The notes under the pieces are model-generated. The model had not been told where the DNA came from, ran no database searches, and saw only the letters and a list, made by a program, of their open reading frames with translations. Below, piece by piece: positions 43,279-51,783 of a stretch of 64,000 nt of DNA. The position numbers were made by a program, and so were the translations under genes. Within the stretch, counting starts at the first letter, position 1, and the number at the start of each line of letters is the position of its first letter. This DNA comes from Marinobacter goseongensis (lineage in GTDB: Bacteria; Pseudomonadota; Gammaproteobacteria; Pseudomonadales; Oleiphilaceae), in contig NZ_JAKZAI010000005.1 in the NCBI RefSeq assembly GCF_023156235.1, forward strand, positions 186,001-250,000, written 5' to 3'.

Positions 43279-44811
43279 ATGGCAAACCTGATCCTGATCC
43301 TCGGCGACCAGCTGACGACCGACATCAGCGCACTCGAGAACGGCGACCGCCAGCGGGATCGGGTGGTGATGGCTGAGGTACACGACGAGGCCAGCTACAC
43401 CAATCACCACAAGAAAAAGCTGGTGCTGCTGTTCAGCGCCATGCGCCATTTCGCGCGGCAACTGGAGGCGGATGGCTGGCAGGTGCACTACCAGCACTAT
43501 CACCCGGACAACGAAGCACAGAGTCTGGAAGCGGTCATCGCCGGCCAGCTGAGAGATGCCGGCGCAGACCGGGTGATCACGACCGAGTGCGGCGAGTGGC
43601 GTCTGCACGAGCAGATAAGTCAGTGGCATGAGCGGCTGGGGATGCCGGTAGAGATCCGCCCGGACACACGCTTCATTGCCAGCAAACAGGAGTTCGCCAA
43701 CTGGGCCGAAGGTCGCAAACAGCTGCGGATGGAGTTCTTTTACCGGGAAATGCGGAAAAAAACCGGATTACTGATGACCCCTGAGGGCAAGCCGGAAGGT
43801 GACCAGTGGAATTTCGATGCTGACAACCGCCGCAAGTGGACCGGCAAGCCACCGGCACCGGCGCCATTCCGGGTAGAGCCCGACGCCATCACCACAGAGG
43901 TGATCAAGCAGGTGGATGAATACTTTGCCGATCACTTTGGCACCACGGAAGATTTCCATTTCGCCGTGACCGCTGATGATGCGGCGCAGGCACTGGATTA
44001 CTTTATCGATTTTGCTCTGCCCTGTTTCGGCGACTACCAGGACGCCATGTCCGATGACGAGGACTGGCTGTTCCACTCCATCCTCTCTCCTTACATCAAT
44101 TCCGGCCTGCTGGATCCACTGGCGGTGTGTGAGGCTGCTGCCCAGGCCTGGTATGGCGGACGCGCACCGATCAATGCGGTAGAGGGTTTCATTCGCCAGA
44201 TTCTCGGGTGGCGGGAATTCGTGCGGGGCATCTACTGGTTGAACATGCCGGGCTATGCTGCTGAAAACCGACTTGGCAACAGCCGTGCCCTGCCCTGGTT
44301 CTACTGGACCGGCGACACCAAAATGCGGTGCATGCACAAAGCCATCGACGCGACCCGCCGCAACGCCTATGCCCACCACATTCAGCGCTTGATGGTCACG
44401 GGCAATTTCGCGCTGCTGGCTGGGATCAAACCGGAAGAGATCTGTGACTGGTACCTGGCGGTGTACGCCGACGCCTACGACTGGGTGGAACTGCCCAATG
44501 TGCTGGGCATGGTGATGCACGCCGATGGCGGTTACCTGGGCTCCAAACCCTATGCGGCCAGTGGCAAGTACATCAACCGGATGTCGGATCATTGCAAGAG
44601 CTGCCACTACAAGGTCAACAAATCCACCGAAGGCGATGCCTGCCCCTTCAATGCCCTGTACTGGCATTTTATCGATCGCCACCGCGATGATTTCGCCAAC
44701 AACCCGCGCATGGGAATGATGTATCGCAACTGGGACAAACAGAAACCGGAGCAGCGCGCGGCCCTGTTGAAGCGGGGGGAACAGCTGCTGATCAACATTG
44801 AAAAGCTGTAA
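43279..44811 (+). CDS. FeS-cluster photolyase/cryptochrome (PhrB/CryB type)
   Basis: This 510-residue flavoprotein belongs to the bacterial (6-4) photolyase / FeS-BCP family. It starts with LILILGDQLTTDISAL. The C-terminal cluster cysteines are in EICDWYLAVYADAYDW, DHCKSCHY and DACPFNALYW, four in all, as expected for the [4Fe-4S] site. It would repair UV (6-4) photoproducts or act as a light sensor. The ATG at 43279 has AAGGAG upstream; the 5' region is shared with divergent hemN. Confidence 0.92.
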   Translation: MANLILILGDQLTTDISALENGDRQRDRVVMAEVHDEASYTNHHKKKLVLLFSAMRHFARQLEADGWQVHYQHYHPDNEAQSLEAVIAGQLRDAGADRVITTECGEWRLHEQISQWHERLGMPVEIRPDTRFIASKQEFANWAEGRKQLRMEFFYREMRKKTGLLMTPEGKPEGDQWNFDADNRRKWTGKPPAPAPFRVEPDAITTEVIKQVDEYFADHFGTTEDFHFAVTADDAAQALDYFIDFALPCFGDYQDAMSDDEDWLFHSILSPYINSGLLDPLAVCEAAAQAWYGGRAPINAVEGFIRQILGWREFVRGIYWLNMPGYAAENRLGNSRALPWFYWTGDTKMRCMHKAIDATRRNAYAHHIQRLMVTGNFALLAGIKPEEICDWYLAVYADAYDWVELPNVLGMVMHADGGYLGSKPYAASGKYINRMSDHCKSCHYKVNKSTEGDACPFNALYWHFIDRHRDDFANNPRMGMMYRNWDKQKPEQRAALLKRGEQLLINIEKL

Positions 44812-44838
44812 CGCAACGTATAGCGGGCATTGCGAGCA

Positions 44839-44922
44839 GTAACCGTGACGACCGATGCCTCGGCATGTCGGCGATCAAGCAACGGATCGCCCTGTCCCGC
44901 CTTGACCGGGACTGACGGTTAC
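44839..44922. repeat. Multibranched inverted-repeat element
   Basis: Outer arms GTAACCGT (44839-44846) and ACGGTTAC (44915-44922) enclose three consecutive hairpins. They are CCGATGC/GCAT..CGG (44852-44871), GCGATC/GATCGC (44871-44890) and GTCCCG/CGGGAC (44894-44912). It fills the gap between two convergent genes and overlaps the last codon and stop of the HAD gene by 4 bases. It may be a terminator complex or a repeat element. Confidence 0.6.
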
Positions 44923-46607
44923 GGCGGCCCGACTTCGCAGGCCAGCACCAGGGCCCAGAACTCCGAGAAATCATTTACCACAGCATCCGGCTTGTCCGGG
45001 TGTTTGTGGGTGCCCGGGAAGATCTTGTTGAGCCATGGCTGGTCCCATTGCGCGCCATTGAAAAACACCGAGGTCATACCGGCGCGCTTGGCCGCAATCA
45101 CATCGGTGGTGCTGTCACCCACATACCAGACGCTGGGGTCCGGCGGGTAATCCAGCTTCTGCACCGCCAGCAACAACTGGTCTGGGTGCGGCTTGCGCAA
45201 CGGCGTGTCGTCACCACACACATCTACCTCGAACAGTTCGGTCCAGCCGGTGTTCTCCACCGCCGCCAGTTCGTGCTCAAAAAATTCCCGGTCGCGGTTG
45301 GTGATCACGCCCACCTGAATACCCAGTCTTGCAAGGCCTTCCAGCACCTCCCGGACTTTCGGCTCGAACGCCTTCACCGTGCCGTAGTGGTTGCGGTAGT
45401 GATGATTGAACGCCTTGTGAGCAACCTGCTTGGCTTCCTGATCTTCCCCGAACAACACCTCGAAAATGTCGGTGCGGGATATCTTGCGGTCCGCCTTCAC
45501 CTTTGGGTGCAGCCGGGCGTACTCCCGCACATAGGCAACCAGCCGGACGTCTTCTGGCGTCTTGCTGTCTTCCGGCGCCACCATCCGGTTCATCAGCTGC
45601 AGCGTGTGGAAATCCGGCAGCATGTCATCCACCGCGTGATACATGGCGTCCAGGGTGTCCACCAGGGTGGCGTGCCAGTCAAACAGAATCACCGATGGCC
45701 GGATCAGCCGCACAACCGCGGGGTGCCAATCCGGCTCGATCCGTGGCTCCGGGCGCGGAGGTGGCGGAAACGGGCGCGGCCGGACTTCCGCCGGAGACTG
45801 GCGAAAGGCCCCGGGTTCATTACGCTCCAGCAGGGCCAGTAAATCCATCAGATCTTCGAAGCTGTCGAGAATCGCCGCGGGCGCGTCACGACGGGAGAAC
45901 CAGCTGTCGATGCGTCCCGGCTCCCAGCAGGCACCGTTGTAGAAGATTCCGGACACACCGGCCTTGTTGGCCGTCAGCATGTCCACGTAACTGTCACCGA
46001 CATACCAGGCGCGATTGTCTGCCGGCAGCCCCAGGGTCTCGAGAACCTTGAGAATGACCTCCGGGTCGGGCTTGTACTCGGTGACATCGTCCGCACACAC
46101 GGTGGCGTCAAACAGATGCTGCCAACGGCCCTCATCCACCGTGAGCAGCTCCTGGTCGAGAAATTCCCGGTTGCGATTGGTGGATACCGCCAGCCGCATT
46201 CCCATGGCTTTTAGCGCCGAGAGGTATTCGTATGCGCCCGGCTGGAACGGCTTTACCTGGCCAAAATAACGGCGATACGCCGCGTTGTAGGCCTGGTGGG
46301 CAATCAGTTTGGCGTCTTTGTCGTCGCCAAAAACAGCGTTGAAGATGTCGGTCCTCGACACCCGGCGTTCCGCCAGGATGCGCGGATGCAGTCGCCGGAA
46401 AATCCGGATGTAGCGTACCAGCCGGGCGTCGTCCGCGGTGCGGCACTGGTATTCCGGCAGCAGCCGCTCCACCAGACCCAGTTCCTCCAGCTGAGGCAGC
46501 ATGTCTTCCATGGCGCTGAACATGGCGTCGTGGGTATCCACTAACGTGCCGTGCCAGTCGAAAATCAAGACCGATGGAGACTGGATATCGTCACTGAATC
46601 GGGCCAT
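44919..46607 (-). CDS. Tandem HAD-like hydrolase (two fused domains)
   Basis: This 562-residue protein consists of two homologous HAD domains, about 8-250 and 290-555, joined by a proline/arginine-rich linker ([14 protein letters not shown]). Each copy has motif I ([20 protein letters not shown]), motif II (STNRNRE, ITNRDRE), a motif III Lys (YKPDPE, RKPHPD) and motif IV (GDSYVD, GDSTTD). In both, the second Asp of the DxD nucleophile motif is His, which is unusual and affects the general acid/base. Substrate unknown. The ATG at 46607 gives the natural N terminus. It is divergent from the DUF2256-photolyase pair. Confidence 0.82.
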   Translation of the reverse strand: MARFSDDIQSPSVLIFDWHGTLVDTHDAMFSAMEDMLPQLEELGLVERLLPEYQCRTADDARLVRYIRIFRRLHPRILAERRVSRTDIFNAVFGDDKDAKLIAHQAYNAAYRRYFGQVKPFQPGAYEYLSALKAMGMRLAVSTNRNREFLDQELLTVDEGRWQHLFDATVCADDVTEYKPDPEVILKVLETLGLPADNRAWYVGDSYVDMLTANKAGVSGIFYNGACWEPGRIDSWFSRRDAPAAILDSFEDLMDLLALLERNEPGAFRQSPAEVRPRPFPPPPRPEPRIEPDWHPAVVRLIRPSVILFDWHATLVDTLDAMYHAVDDMLPDFHTLQLMNRMVAPEDSKTPEDVRLVAYVREYARLHPKVKADRKISRTDIFEVLFGEDQEAKQVAHKAFNHHYRNHYGTVKAFEPKVREVLEGLARLGIQVGVITNRDREFFEHELAAVENTGWTELFEVDVCGDDTPLRKPHPDQLLLAVQKLDYPPDPSVWYVGDSTTDVIAAKRAGMTSVFFNGAQWDQPWLNKIFPGTHKHPDKPDAVVNDFSEFWALVLACEVGPP

Positions 46608-46671
46608 CAACAATCCCTCAGAGCCTGGAAAACGTAGAAAACCTACCTTCAGTAAAAACCATTTGAGTCTG

Positions 46672-46815
46672 ATGCACAAAAAACCGCATTTGCCGGAGAA
46701 AATCTGCCCGATCTGCCAGCGCCCGTTCGTCTGGCGCAAGAAATGGGCGAAAGACTGGGACAGCGTGCGCTACTGCAGCGAACGCTGCCGCCGCTCGCGA
46801 GGCGCATCGTCATGA
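46672..46815 (+). CDS. DUF2256 small zinc-ribbon-like protein
   Basis: This 47-residue protein begins [19 protein letters not shown] and has a four-cysteine pattern (CPIC...YCSERC) suggesting a zinc ribbon. The [10 protein letters not shown] segment is the DUF2256 hallmark. The stop overlaps the photolyase start by 4 bases (ATGA), so the two are translationally coupled. DUF2256 genes are commonly seen beside photolyase/cryptochrome genes. The function is unknown. Confidence 0.85.
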   Translation: MHKKPHLPEKICPICQRPFVWRKKWAKDWDSVRYCSERCRRSRGASS

Positions 46816-48338
46816 CCACGGTGGTGTGGTTCAAACGGGATCTGCGCACGGGCGATCACGCCCCCCTGGTGGCGGCAGCCAGCCTCGGAGAACCGGTTAT
46901 TCCGTTGTACGTCATCGAAGACGACTACTGGCAGTTGCCGGACACCAGCGGCCGCCAATGGGACTTTGTTCATGATTCACTGAACGACCTTGACCGCCAG
47001 CTCCGCAACGCCGGCTCCCGGTTGGTCGTCATGCGCGGTTCGGTGATCGAAGCATTGCGGCGGCTCCGTGACAGCCACTCGATCCAACGGATTTTCTGCC
47101 ATGAGGAGACCGGGGGCCAGTGGACCTTCGAGCGGGACCGGGCCGTGATCGGCTGGTGTTCTGAAAATCAGGTGGAGTTCCGGGAATGGAGCCAGTTCGG
47201 CGTGGTGCGGCGCCTCAAAGACCGGGATCTGTGGGACAAGGCCTGGACCAACCTGATGCGCCAGCCGGTGCTGGCGGCCCCGCCTCTGGTGCCCGGTGGG
47301 GAAGGCGTTAACCGCATCGAGCGTCAACCCTCAACAACGGACTTTACGCTGATGGACCACTGCCCCGACCGACAGTTAGGCGGCAGCGCCCGGGGTGAAA
47401 AACTGCTGGCGTCCTTTCTCGATCGTCGGTGCGTGGGTTATCAATACAACATCTCCAGCCCACTGACGGCGGTTCGTGCCTGTTCCCGTCTGAGCCCGCA
47501 CATCGCCTATGGCTCCGTCAGCCTGCGAGACATCTACCAGCAGGCCAAAGCCACCGGCAGCCATCGCAACACCCTGCCCCGGAAGCACAAAAGCCTGACC
47601 AGCTTCCGCTCCCGTCTGCACTGGCACTGCCACTTCATCCAGAAACTGGAGGACGAGCCGGAACTGGAATTCCGCGCCATGCATCGCGAACTCGAAAGCA
47701 TGAAAACCGGCCCGAACGATTCCGAACGCCTGCAGCGTTGGCAGGAAGGCCAGACCGGCTGGCCGCTGGTGGACGCCTGCATGCGTGCCCTGCAACACAC
47801 CGGCTGGATCAATTTCCGCATGCGGGCGATGCTGATGGCCGTGGCCAGTTATCAGCTATGGCTGCACTGGCGCGATCCGGCCCTGCATCTGGCCCGCCTG
47901 TTCACCGATTTCGAACCGGGAATTCACTATTCCCAGACCCAGATGCAATCAGGCCTCACCGGCATCAACGCGCTGCGCATCTACAACCCGGTGCTGCAAA
48001 GCCAGAAGCTGGATCCACAGGGGGAATTCATCCGCCGCTGGATTCCGGAGCTGGCCGGCGTACCGGCCGAGATGATCCACACACCCTGGCTGATGACGCC
48101 GGCACAGAAAGAGCGGTTTGGCGGCAACACCTACATAGCGCCGGTGTGCGACCATGAGCAGGCTGCCCGCGCCGCCCGCAAGGCGGTGGGTGATTTTCGC
48201 AAGCAACACGTCAGCCGGGAAGAAACCGGCCGGGTGCTGGACCGCCACGGCAGCCGCAAGGGGCCAGTTCAGAAGCGACCCGCTGTGCCGGGCAAAGAGC
48301 AGGAGAAAGAAGAGAGCGATCAGCTGTCACTGTTCTGA
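46812..48338 (+). CDS. Deoxyribodipyrimidine photolyase/cryptochrome family protein
   Basis: This 508-residue protein has an N-terminal antenna domain ([16 protein letters not shown]) and a C-terminal FAD domain. The blocks [35 protein letters not shown] and [26 protein letters not shown] are strongly conserved in FAD-binding photolyases. It probably repairs cyclobutane pyrimidine dimers or senses blue light. The C-terminal 40 residues are charged and likely flexible. The ATG at 46812 overlaps the DUF2256 stop. Confidence 0.92.
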   Translation: MTTVVWFKRDLRTGDHAPLVAAASLGEPVIPLYVIEDDYWQLPDTSGRQWDFVHDSLNDLDRQLRNAGSRLVVMRGSVIEALRRLRDSHSIQRIFCHEETGGQWTFERDRAVIGWCSENQVEFREWSQFGVVRRLKDRDLWDKAWTNLMRQPVLAAPPLVPGGEGVNRIERQPSTTDFTLMDHCPDRQLGGSARGEKLLASFLDRRCVGYQYNISSPLTAVRACSRLSPHIAYGSVSLRDIYQQAKATGSHRNTLPRKHKSLTSFRSRLHWHCHFIQKLEDEPELEFRAMHRELESMKTGPNDSERLQRWQEGQTGWPLVDACMRALQHTGWINFRMRAMLMAVASYQLWLHWRDPALHLARLFTDFEPGIHYSQTQMQSGLTGINALRIYNPVLQSQKLDPQGEFIRRWIPELAGVPAEMIHTPWLMTPAQKERFGGNTYIAPVCDHEQAARAARKAVGDFRKQHVSREETGRVLDRHGSRKGPVQKRPAVPGKEQEKEESDQLSLF

Positions 48339-48358
48339 GCACAGCCTTAAACAGAAGC

Positions 48359-48841
48359 TTACCGGCTCTGTTGGCCCTGATGCTGCAGCATCTGTTCCAT
48401 CATCAACTGCATCTGGTTCATTCGGTTTTCCATCATCTCCAGACGCTGGTCGTTGCTCATGCCCGCACCAGCGCGACCTTCCTGATTGGCGCCGGTCTGT
48501 TTTTTGCTCTGGTTGTTCATCATCCCCTGATTCTGGCCCATCATTCCCTGGCCGTGGCCCATCATGCCCTGCCCCATCATGCCGCCTCCCATCATGTCCA
48601 TATGCTTCTGCATGGACTCCATGTGCTGCATCCGAATACGCTCACGTTCTGCGTCCGACTCGGCATTGCGCATTTCCTGCATCATGCCTTGCATGCGCGA
48701 CATGTTTTCATTCATCTGTTGCATCTGTTCCGGATTCATCATGCCACCACCCCCCATTTGACCGGGACTGCCCTGTGCAAGGGCAAAGGCGGGTAATGCG
48801 GCGATAACGGAACACGCAATCAAACGGCTTAATCTGTTCAT
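48359..48841 (-). CDS. Methionine-rich secreted protein, probable copper binding
   Basis: This 160-residue protein has a signal peptide (cleavage after ...AFALA). The mature part is extraordinarily rich in Met (about 32 of 138 residues), Gln and Gly, with repeated GMMGQ/GMMGHG units at about residues 75-100. Methionine clusters bind Cu(I) in other periplasmic copper proteins, which fits its place beside the copper island. The start at 48841 has AAGGGG upstream. A tandem CTGAAT box shared with the copper operon lies 57-73 bases before the start. The copper role is inferred. Confidence 0.75.
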   Translation of the reverse strand: MNRLSRLIACSVIAALPAFALAQGSPGQMGGGGMMNPEQMQQMNENMSRMQGMMQEMRNAESDAERERIRMQHMESMQKHMDMMGGGMMGQGMMGHGQGMMGQNQGMMNNQSKKQTGANQEGRAGAGMSNDQRLEMMENRMNQMQLMMEQMLQHQGQQSR

Positions 48842-48897
48842 GACATTCCCCTTATAAGCTGTATTGGTCTCCACCCTTCTCAGTAAAGACCATAGAA

Positions 48898-48914
48898 CTG
48901 AATCGGGGCTGAAT
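48898..48914. promoter_or_regulatory. Copper-island box 1 (CTGAAT-N5-CTGAAT)
   Basis: CTGAAT-CGGGG-CTGAAT has two exact direct repeats with an 11-bp period, as in OmpR/PmrA-type response regulator sites. It precedes the methionine-rich gene, on the strand opposite to it. Confidence 0.65.
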
Positions 48915-49004
48915 GTGGCTTTTTAATCAGCGAATTTTGACCTGAGTCATGCCCGTGATCCCACTACGGCAAGGCAACTCCCGAGCGCCAGACAACATCC
49001 CCGG

Positions 49005-49355
49005 TCAGAGCAGGAAAACGCCGAACCGCCTCATAACCAACGCCAGTGCAGCAAAACAGGCCATCGTAAGGACGGCACTGGCGCCGAGTGACATCCAGAA
49101 ACCCAGTCGCGGTAGCAGGAAGGGAAAAAGCAGGAACATCGGCAAGGTCGGCAGCACGTACCAGAACGTATACCAGGCGTGATTGCTGATTTTCTCCATC
49201 GGCTGGTGCTCCATATACAGCCAGATCATGGCCAGCACCGTCACCATGGGCAGCGCCGCAATCAGCGCGCCGATCTTGTCACTGCGTTTTGCAATTTCTG
49301 AAATCAGCACCACCAGAGCGGCGGTAATCGCGTACTTGGTAATCAGCCATGCCAT
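49005..49355 (-). CDS. DUF3147 family membrane protein
   Basis: This 116-residue protein has about four transmembrane helices, with the DUF3147 pattern ALPMVTVLAMIWLYMEHQP...KISNHAWYTFWYVLPTLPMFLLFP. The function of the family is unknown; members occur in metal-resistance and membrane-stress neighbourhoods. The ATG at 49355 has GGAGGAAATTGCA upstream. Confidence 0.75.
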   Translation of the reverse strand: MAWLITKYAITAALVVLISEIAKRSDKIGALIAALPMVTVLAMIWLYMEHQPMEKISNHAWYTFWYVLPTLPMFLLFPFLLPRLGFWMSLGASAVLTMACFAALALVMRRFGVFLL

Positions 49356-49547
49356 TGCAATTTCCTCCGGGCGTCTGCCGCCCTATGCTCGCGGAAAGAC
49401 GAGAGTGATTCGAGTAGGAACATTTATCTTTTTTAATCGCCGCCGCCATAGCTGAGGCAGCATCTTCTGGCACAATACTGTCTGTAAATCCGATGTGTGC
49501 ATGCGCGGCGGCACGGCGCACAGGTTACCAAACATTCTGGAGTCACC

Positions 49548-50282
49548 ATGCTAGCAAATGATTGTGACGGCCCTTGGCGCAGCAGCACGATGGCCGCGCC
49601 GGGCCGCCTTGCCTGGTTGTTATTGATTCTCGGGCTATTGGGATTCAGTAGCGATACCCTGGCCCACGCCGTCGCCCAGGGTGACAAAGGGTATATCCAG
49701 GAAATAACCGGCGTAAACCTGATCGCGTTTATCTATCTCGGGGCCAAGCACATGGTCACCGGTTATGACCACCTGCTGTTTCTGCTAGGCGTCATTTTCT
49801 TCCTCTATCGCATGCAGCACATTGCCCTTTATGTGAGCCTGTTCGCGCTGGGGCATTCCACCACCATGCTGCTGGGTGTGTACTTCAATGTTGGCATCAA
49901 CAGCTACCTCATTGACGCCATTATTGGCCTGTCCATCGTGTACAAGGCGCTGGACAACATCGGCGCCTATCAGCGCTGGTTTGGCTTCCAGCCCGACACC
50001 AGGGCCGCCACGCTCATTTTCGGACTCTTCCATGGCTTTGGCCTGTCCACCAAGATCATCGAATACGACATCTCGCCCGACGGGCTGATTCCGAACCTCC
50101 TCGCGTTCAATGTGGGCGTAGAAATCGGACAGCTGATTGCGCTTGCCATGATTCTTATCGTGATGAGCTTCTGGCGTAAAACCGATGGCTTTTTCCGCCA
50201 CGCCTACACCGCCAACGTAGCCATGATGAGTGCAGGCTTCCTGCTCTTCGGCTATCAGCTCACCGGTTACTTTGTCGCTTAA
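49548..50282 (+). CDS. HupE/UreJ family membrane protein
   Basis: This 244-residue membrane protein has about seven helices and the HupE/UreJ blocks HMVTGYDHLLFLLGVIFF and FALGHSTTMLL. Histidines in these helices could bind metal. Family members include nickel/cobalt permeases; here the copper context makes the substrate uncertain. The ATG at 49548 has TGGAGTCACC upstream. The next gene begins 15 bases later. Confidence 0.82.
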   Translation: MLANDCDGPWRSSTMAAPGRLAWLLLILGLLGFSSDTLAHAVAQGDKGYIQEITGVNLIAFIYLGAKHMVTGYDHLLFLLGVIFFLYRMQHIALYVSLFALGHSTTMLLGVYFNVGINSYLIDAIIGLSIVYKALDNIGAYQRWFGFQPDTRAATLIFGLFHGFGLSTKIIEYDISPDGLIPNLLAFNVGVEIGQLIALAMILIVMSFWRKTDGFFRHAYTANVAMMSAGFLLFGYQLTGYFVA

Positions 50283-50297
50283 TTCTGGAGACCTGCT

Positions 50298-50993
50298 ATG
50301 TACAACACCGATATGCCCAGCCGGGAAGAATTGCCAAGCACTGCAAAGCTCATTCGTTCCACCCTCATCGCCGCCATCGTGGCACTGATCCTGCTCATGA
50401 CCGTGGTGATGCCCGCGGAATACGCCATCGACCCCACCGGCGCCGGCCAGCTTCTGGGGCTGACCGAAATGGGTGAGATCAAGACGCAGCTGGCTGAGGA
50501 AGCCGCCGCTGACGAGAATGCCGAGATGGTTGCGGTGCAGTCCTCCGCCAGCCAGCCGGCACCCGACGTTTCCGAACCAATTGCTGAACCCATGGCCAAG
50601 CCTGTTGCAGAACCGGTAGTTGCTGTAGAGCCAGCACCGGCTCCCGTGGAAGAGGCGGCCTCCGCACCTGCGGAACCTCAGTGGCAGGATGAAGTCCGCG
50701 TGGTACTCACACCTGGTGAAGGCACGGAATTCAAGCTCACCATGGAAGAAGGCGCCGTTGCCCGGTTTTCCTGGGTATCGGAAGGTGGCCCCATCAACTT
50801 CGACACCCACGGCGATGGCAGTGGCCAATCCATTTCCTACGAAAAGGGTCGCGGCGTACCGGAAGATGAAGGCGAGCTGGAAGCTGCCTTCACCGGCAAC
50901 CACGGCTGGTTTTTCCGTAACCGGAACGATGACGATATCACCTTGGTGCTTCGCACCGGTGGGGACTATGGTGAGCTGAAAAAGATGCTCTGA
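50298..50993 (+). CDS. Membrane-anchored periplasmic protein (transmembrane anchor protein)
   Basis: This 231-residue protein has one N-terminal transmembrane helix (about 22-42), a Pro/Ala/Glu-rich linker (about 75-125) and a C-terminal periplasmic domain (QDEVRVVLTPGEGTEFKLTMEEGAVARFSWV...). The linker would span the periplasm. It is known mainly as a 'transmembrane anchor protein' encoded next to HupE-like proteins in metal-resistance clusters. The function is otherwise unassigned. It is co-directional with the HupE-like gene. Confidence 0.75.
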   Translation: MYNTDMPSREELPSTAKLIRSTLIAAIVALILLMTVVMPAEYAIDPTGAGQLLGLTEMGEIKTQLAEEAAADENAEMVAVQSSASQPAPDVSEPIAEPMAKPVAEPVVAVEPAPAPVEEAASAPAEPQWQDEVRVVLTPGEGTEFKLTMEEGAVARFSWVSEGGPINFDTHGDGSGQSISYEKGRGVPEDEGELEAAFTGNHGWFFRNRNDDDITLVLRTGGDYGELKKML

Positions 50994-51016
50994 GGCCCGA
51001 GGGTTGAATAAATGAT

Positions 51017-51041
51017 GAGAGTGGGCTGATGGCCCGCTCTC
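51017..51041. terminator. Hairpin between the anchor-protein gene and convergent copB
   Basis: Arms GAGAGTGGGC and GCCCGCTCTC (one G-T wobble) enclose a 5-base loop at the boundary of the two convergent genes. It is a plausible shared terminator and overlaps the copB stop. Confidence 0.5.
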
Positions 51042-51783
51042 AAAACATAACCCTGGCGCCGACCACCGCGAACCAGTCTTCGGTACTGCCGCCAGAATCT
51101 CTGGCCAGATCGGCAGTGTCGCTGAATGTGCGCTCATGTGCCGCGCCGATATAGGGCGAGAATGCCCGGTCGAACAGGTCGTAGCTCAGGCGCAAACCGA
51201 CCTCGGTAGAGTTCAGGCCCTTACCAACGCCAATTTCCCGGTCTTCGGAAAACGCCACCAGACTCTCGAAGGTGGCTGACACAATCCAGAAGTTGGTGAT
51301 CAGCAATTCGTATTCTGCCTCGAAGTCCACCGAGGCATCACCTTCATCGCTGACGTACAGGTTGGTGTCTATCTCGAACCAGTAGGGTGCCAGACCAGTG
51401 AGCCCGAGCACCCCGTATACCCGATCCTTCCCTTCCGGGGTATCCACACGGATACCCGCTTTAGCGTCCCAGAAGTCATCCACGGGAACCTGGGCAACGA
51501 ACTGGTTTTCCAGGGTTTCCCAGGCGTTGTGGGCTTCTTCCCACTCGCCTTCGAACAGCCAGCGGAACTTGAGCTCGTCGGTGCCGTAGAAGGCATCGCC
51601 CTCGATGACCGCCAGCTCTTCATCGGCGTCACTGTAGCGGTACTCCAGTTTTTCCGCCGACACGCCCCAGAAGGTTTTGGCGGTCTGGGTTTTCTTGGCC
51701 GCATCTTCCTGAGCGAACGCCGGGCCGGTCAACGTGGCCATTGCCAGTGACAGGCCGCACAGGGCTGGCATCAATCGCTTCAT
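51040..51783 (-). CDS. copB: Copper resistance outer-membrane protein CopB
   Basis: This 247-residue CopB/PcoB family protein has a signal peptide ending near GPAFA. The family pattern is FWGVSAEKLEYRYSDADEELAVIEGDAFYGTDELKFRWLFEGEW, and the GLRLSYDLFDRAFSPYIGAAHERTF region ends in a terminal phenylalanine (VGARVMF), consistent with a beta-barrel. It works with CopA in copper handling at the outer membrane. It overlaps copA by 4 bases (ATGA). Confidence 0.9.
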   Translation of the reverse strand: MKRLMPALCGLSLAMATLTGPAFAQEDAAKKTQTAKTFWGVSAEKLEYRYSDADEELAVIEGDAFYGTDELKFRWLFEGEWEEAHNAWETLENQFVAQVPVDDFWDAKAGIRVDTPEGKDRVYGVLGLTGLAPYWFEIDTNLYVSDEGDASVDFEAEYELLITNFWIVSATFESLVAFSEDREIGVGKGLNSTEVGLRLSYDLFDRAFSPYIGAAHERTFSDTADLARDSGGSTEDWFAVVGARVMF

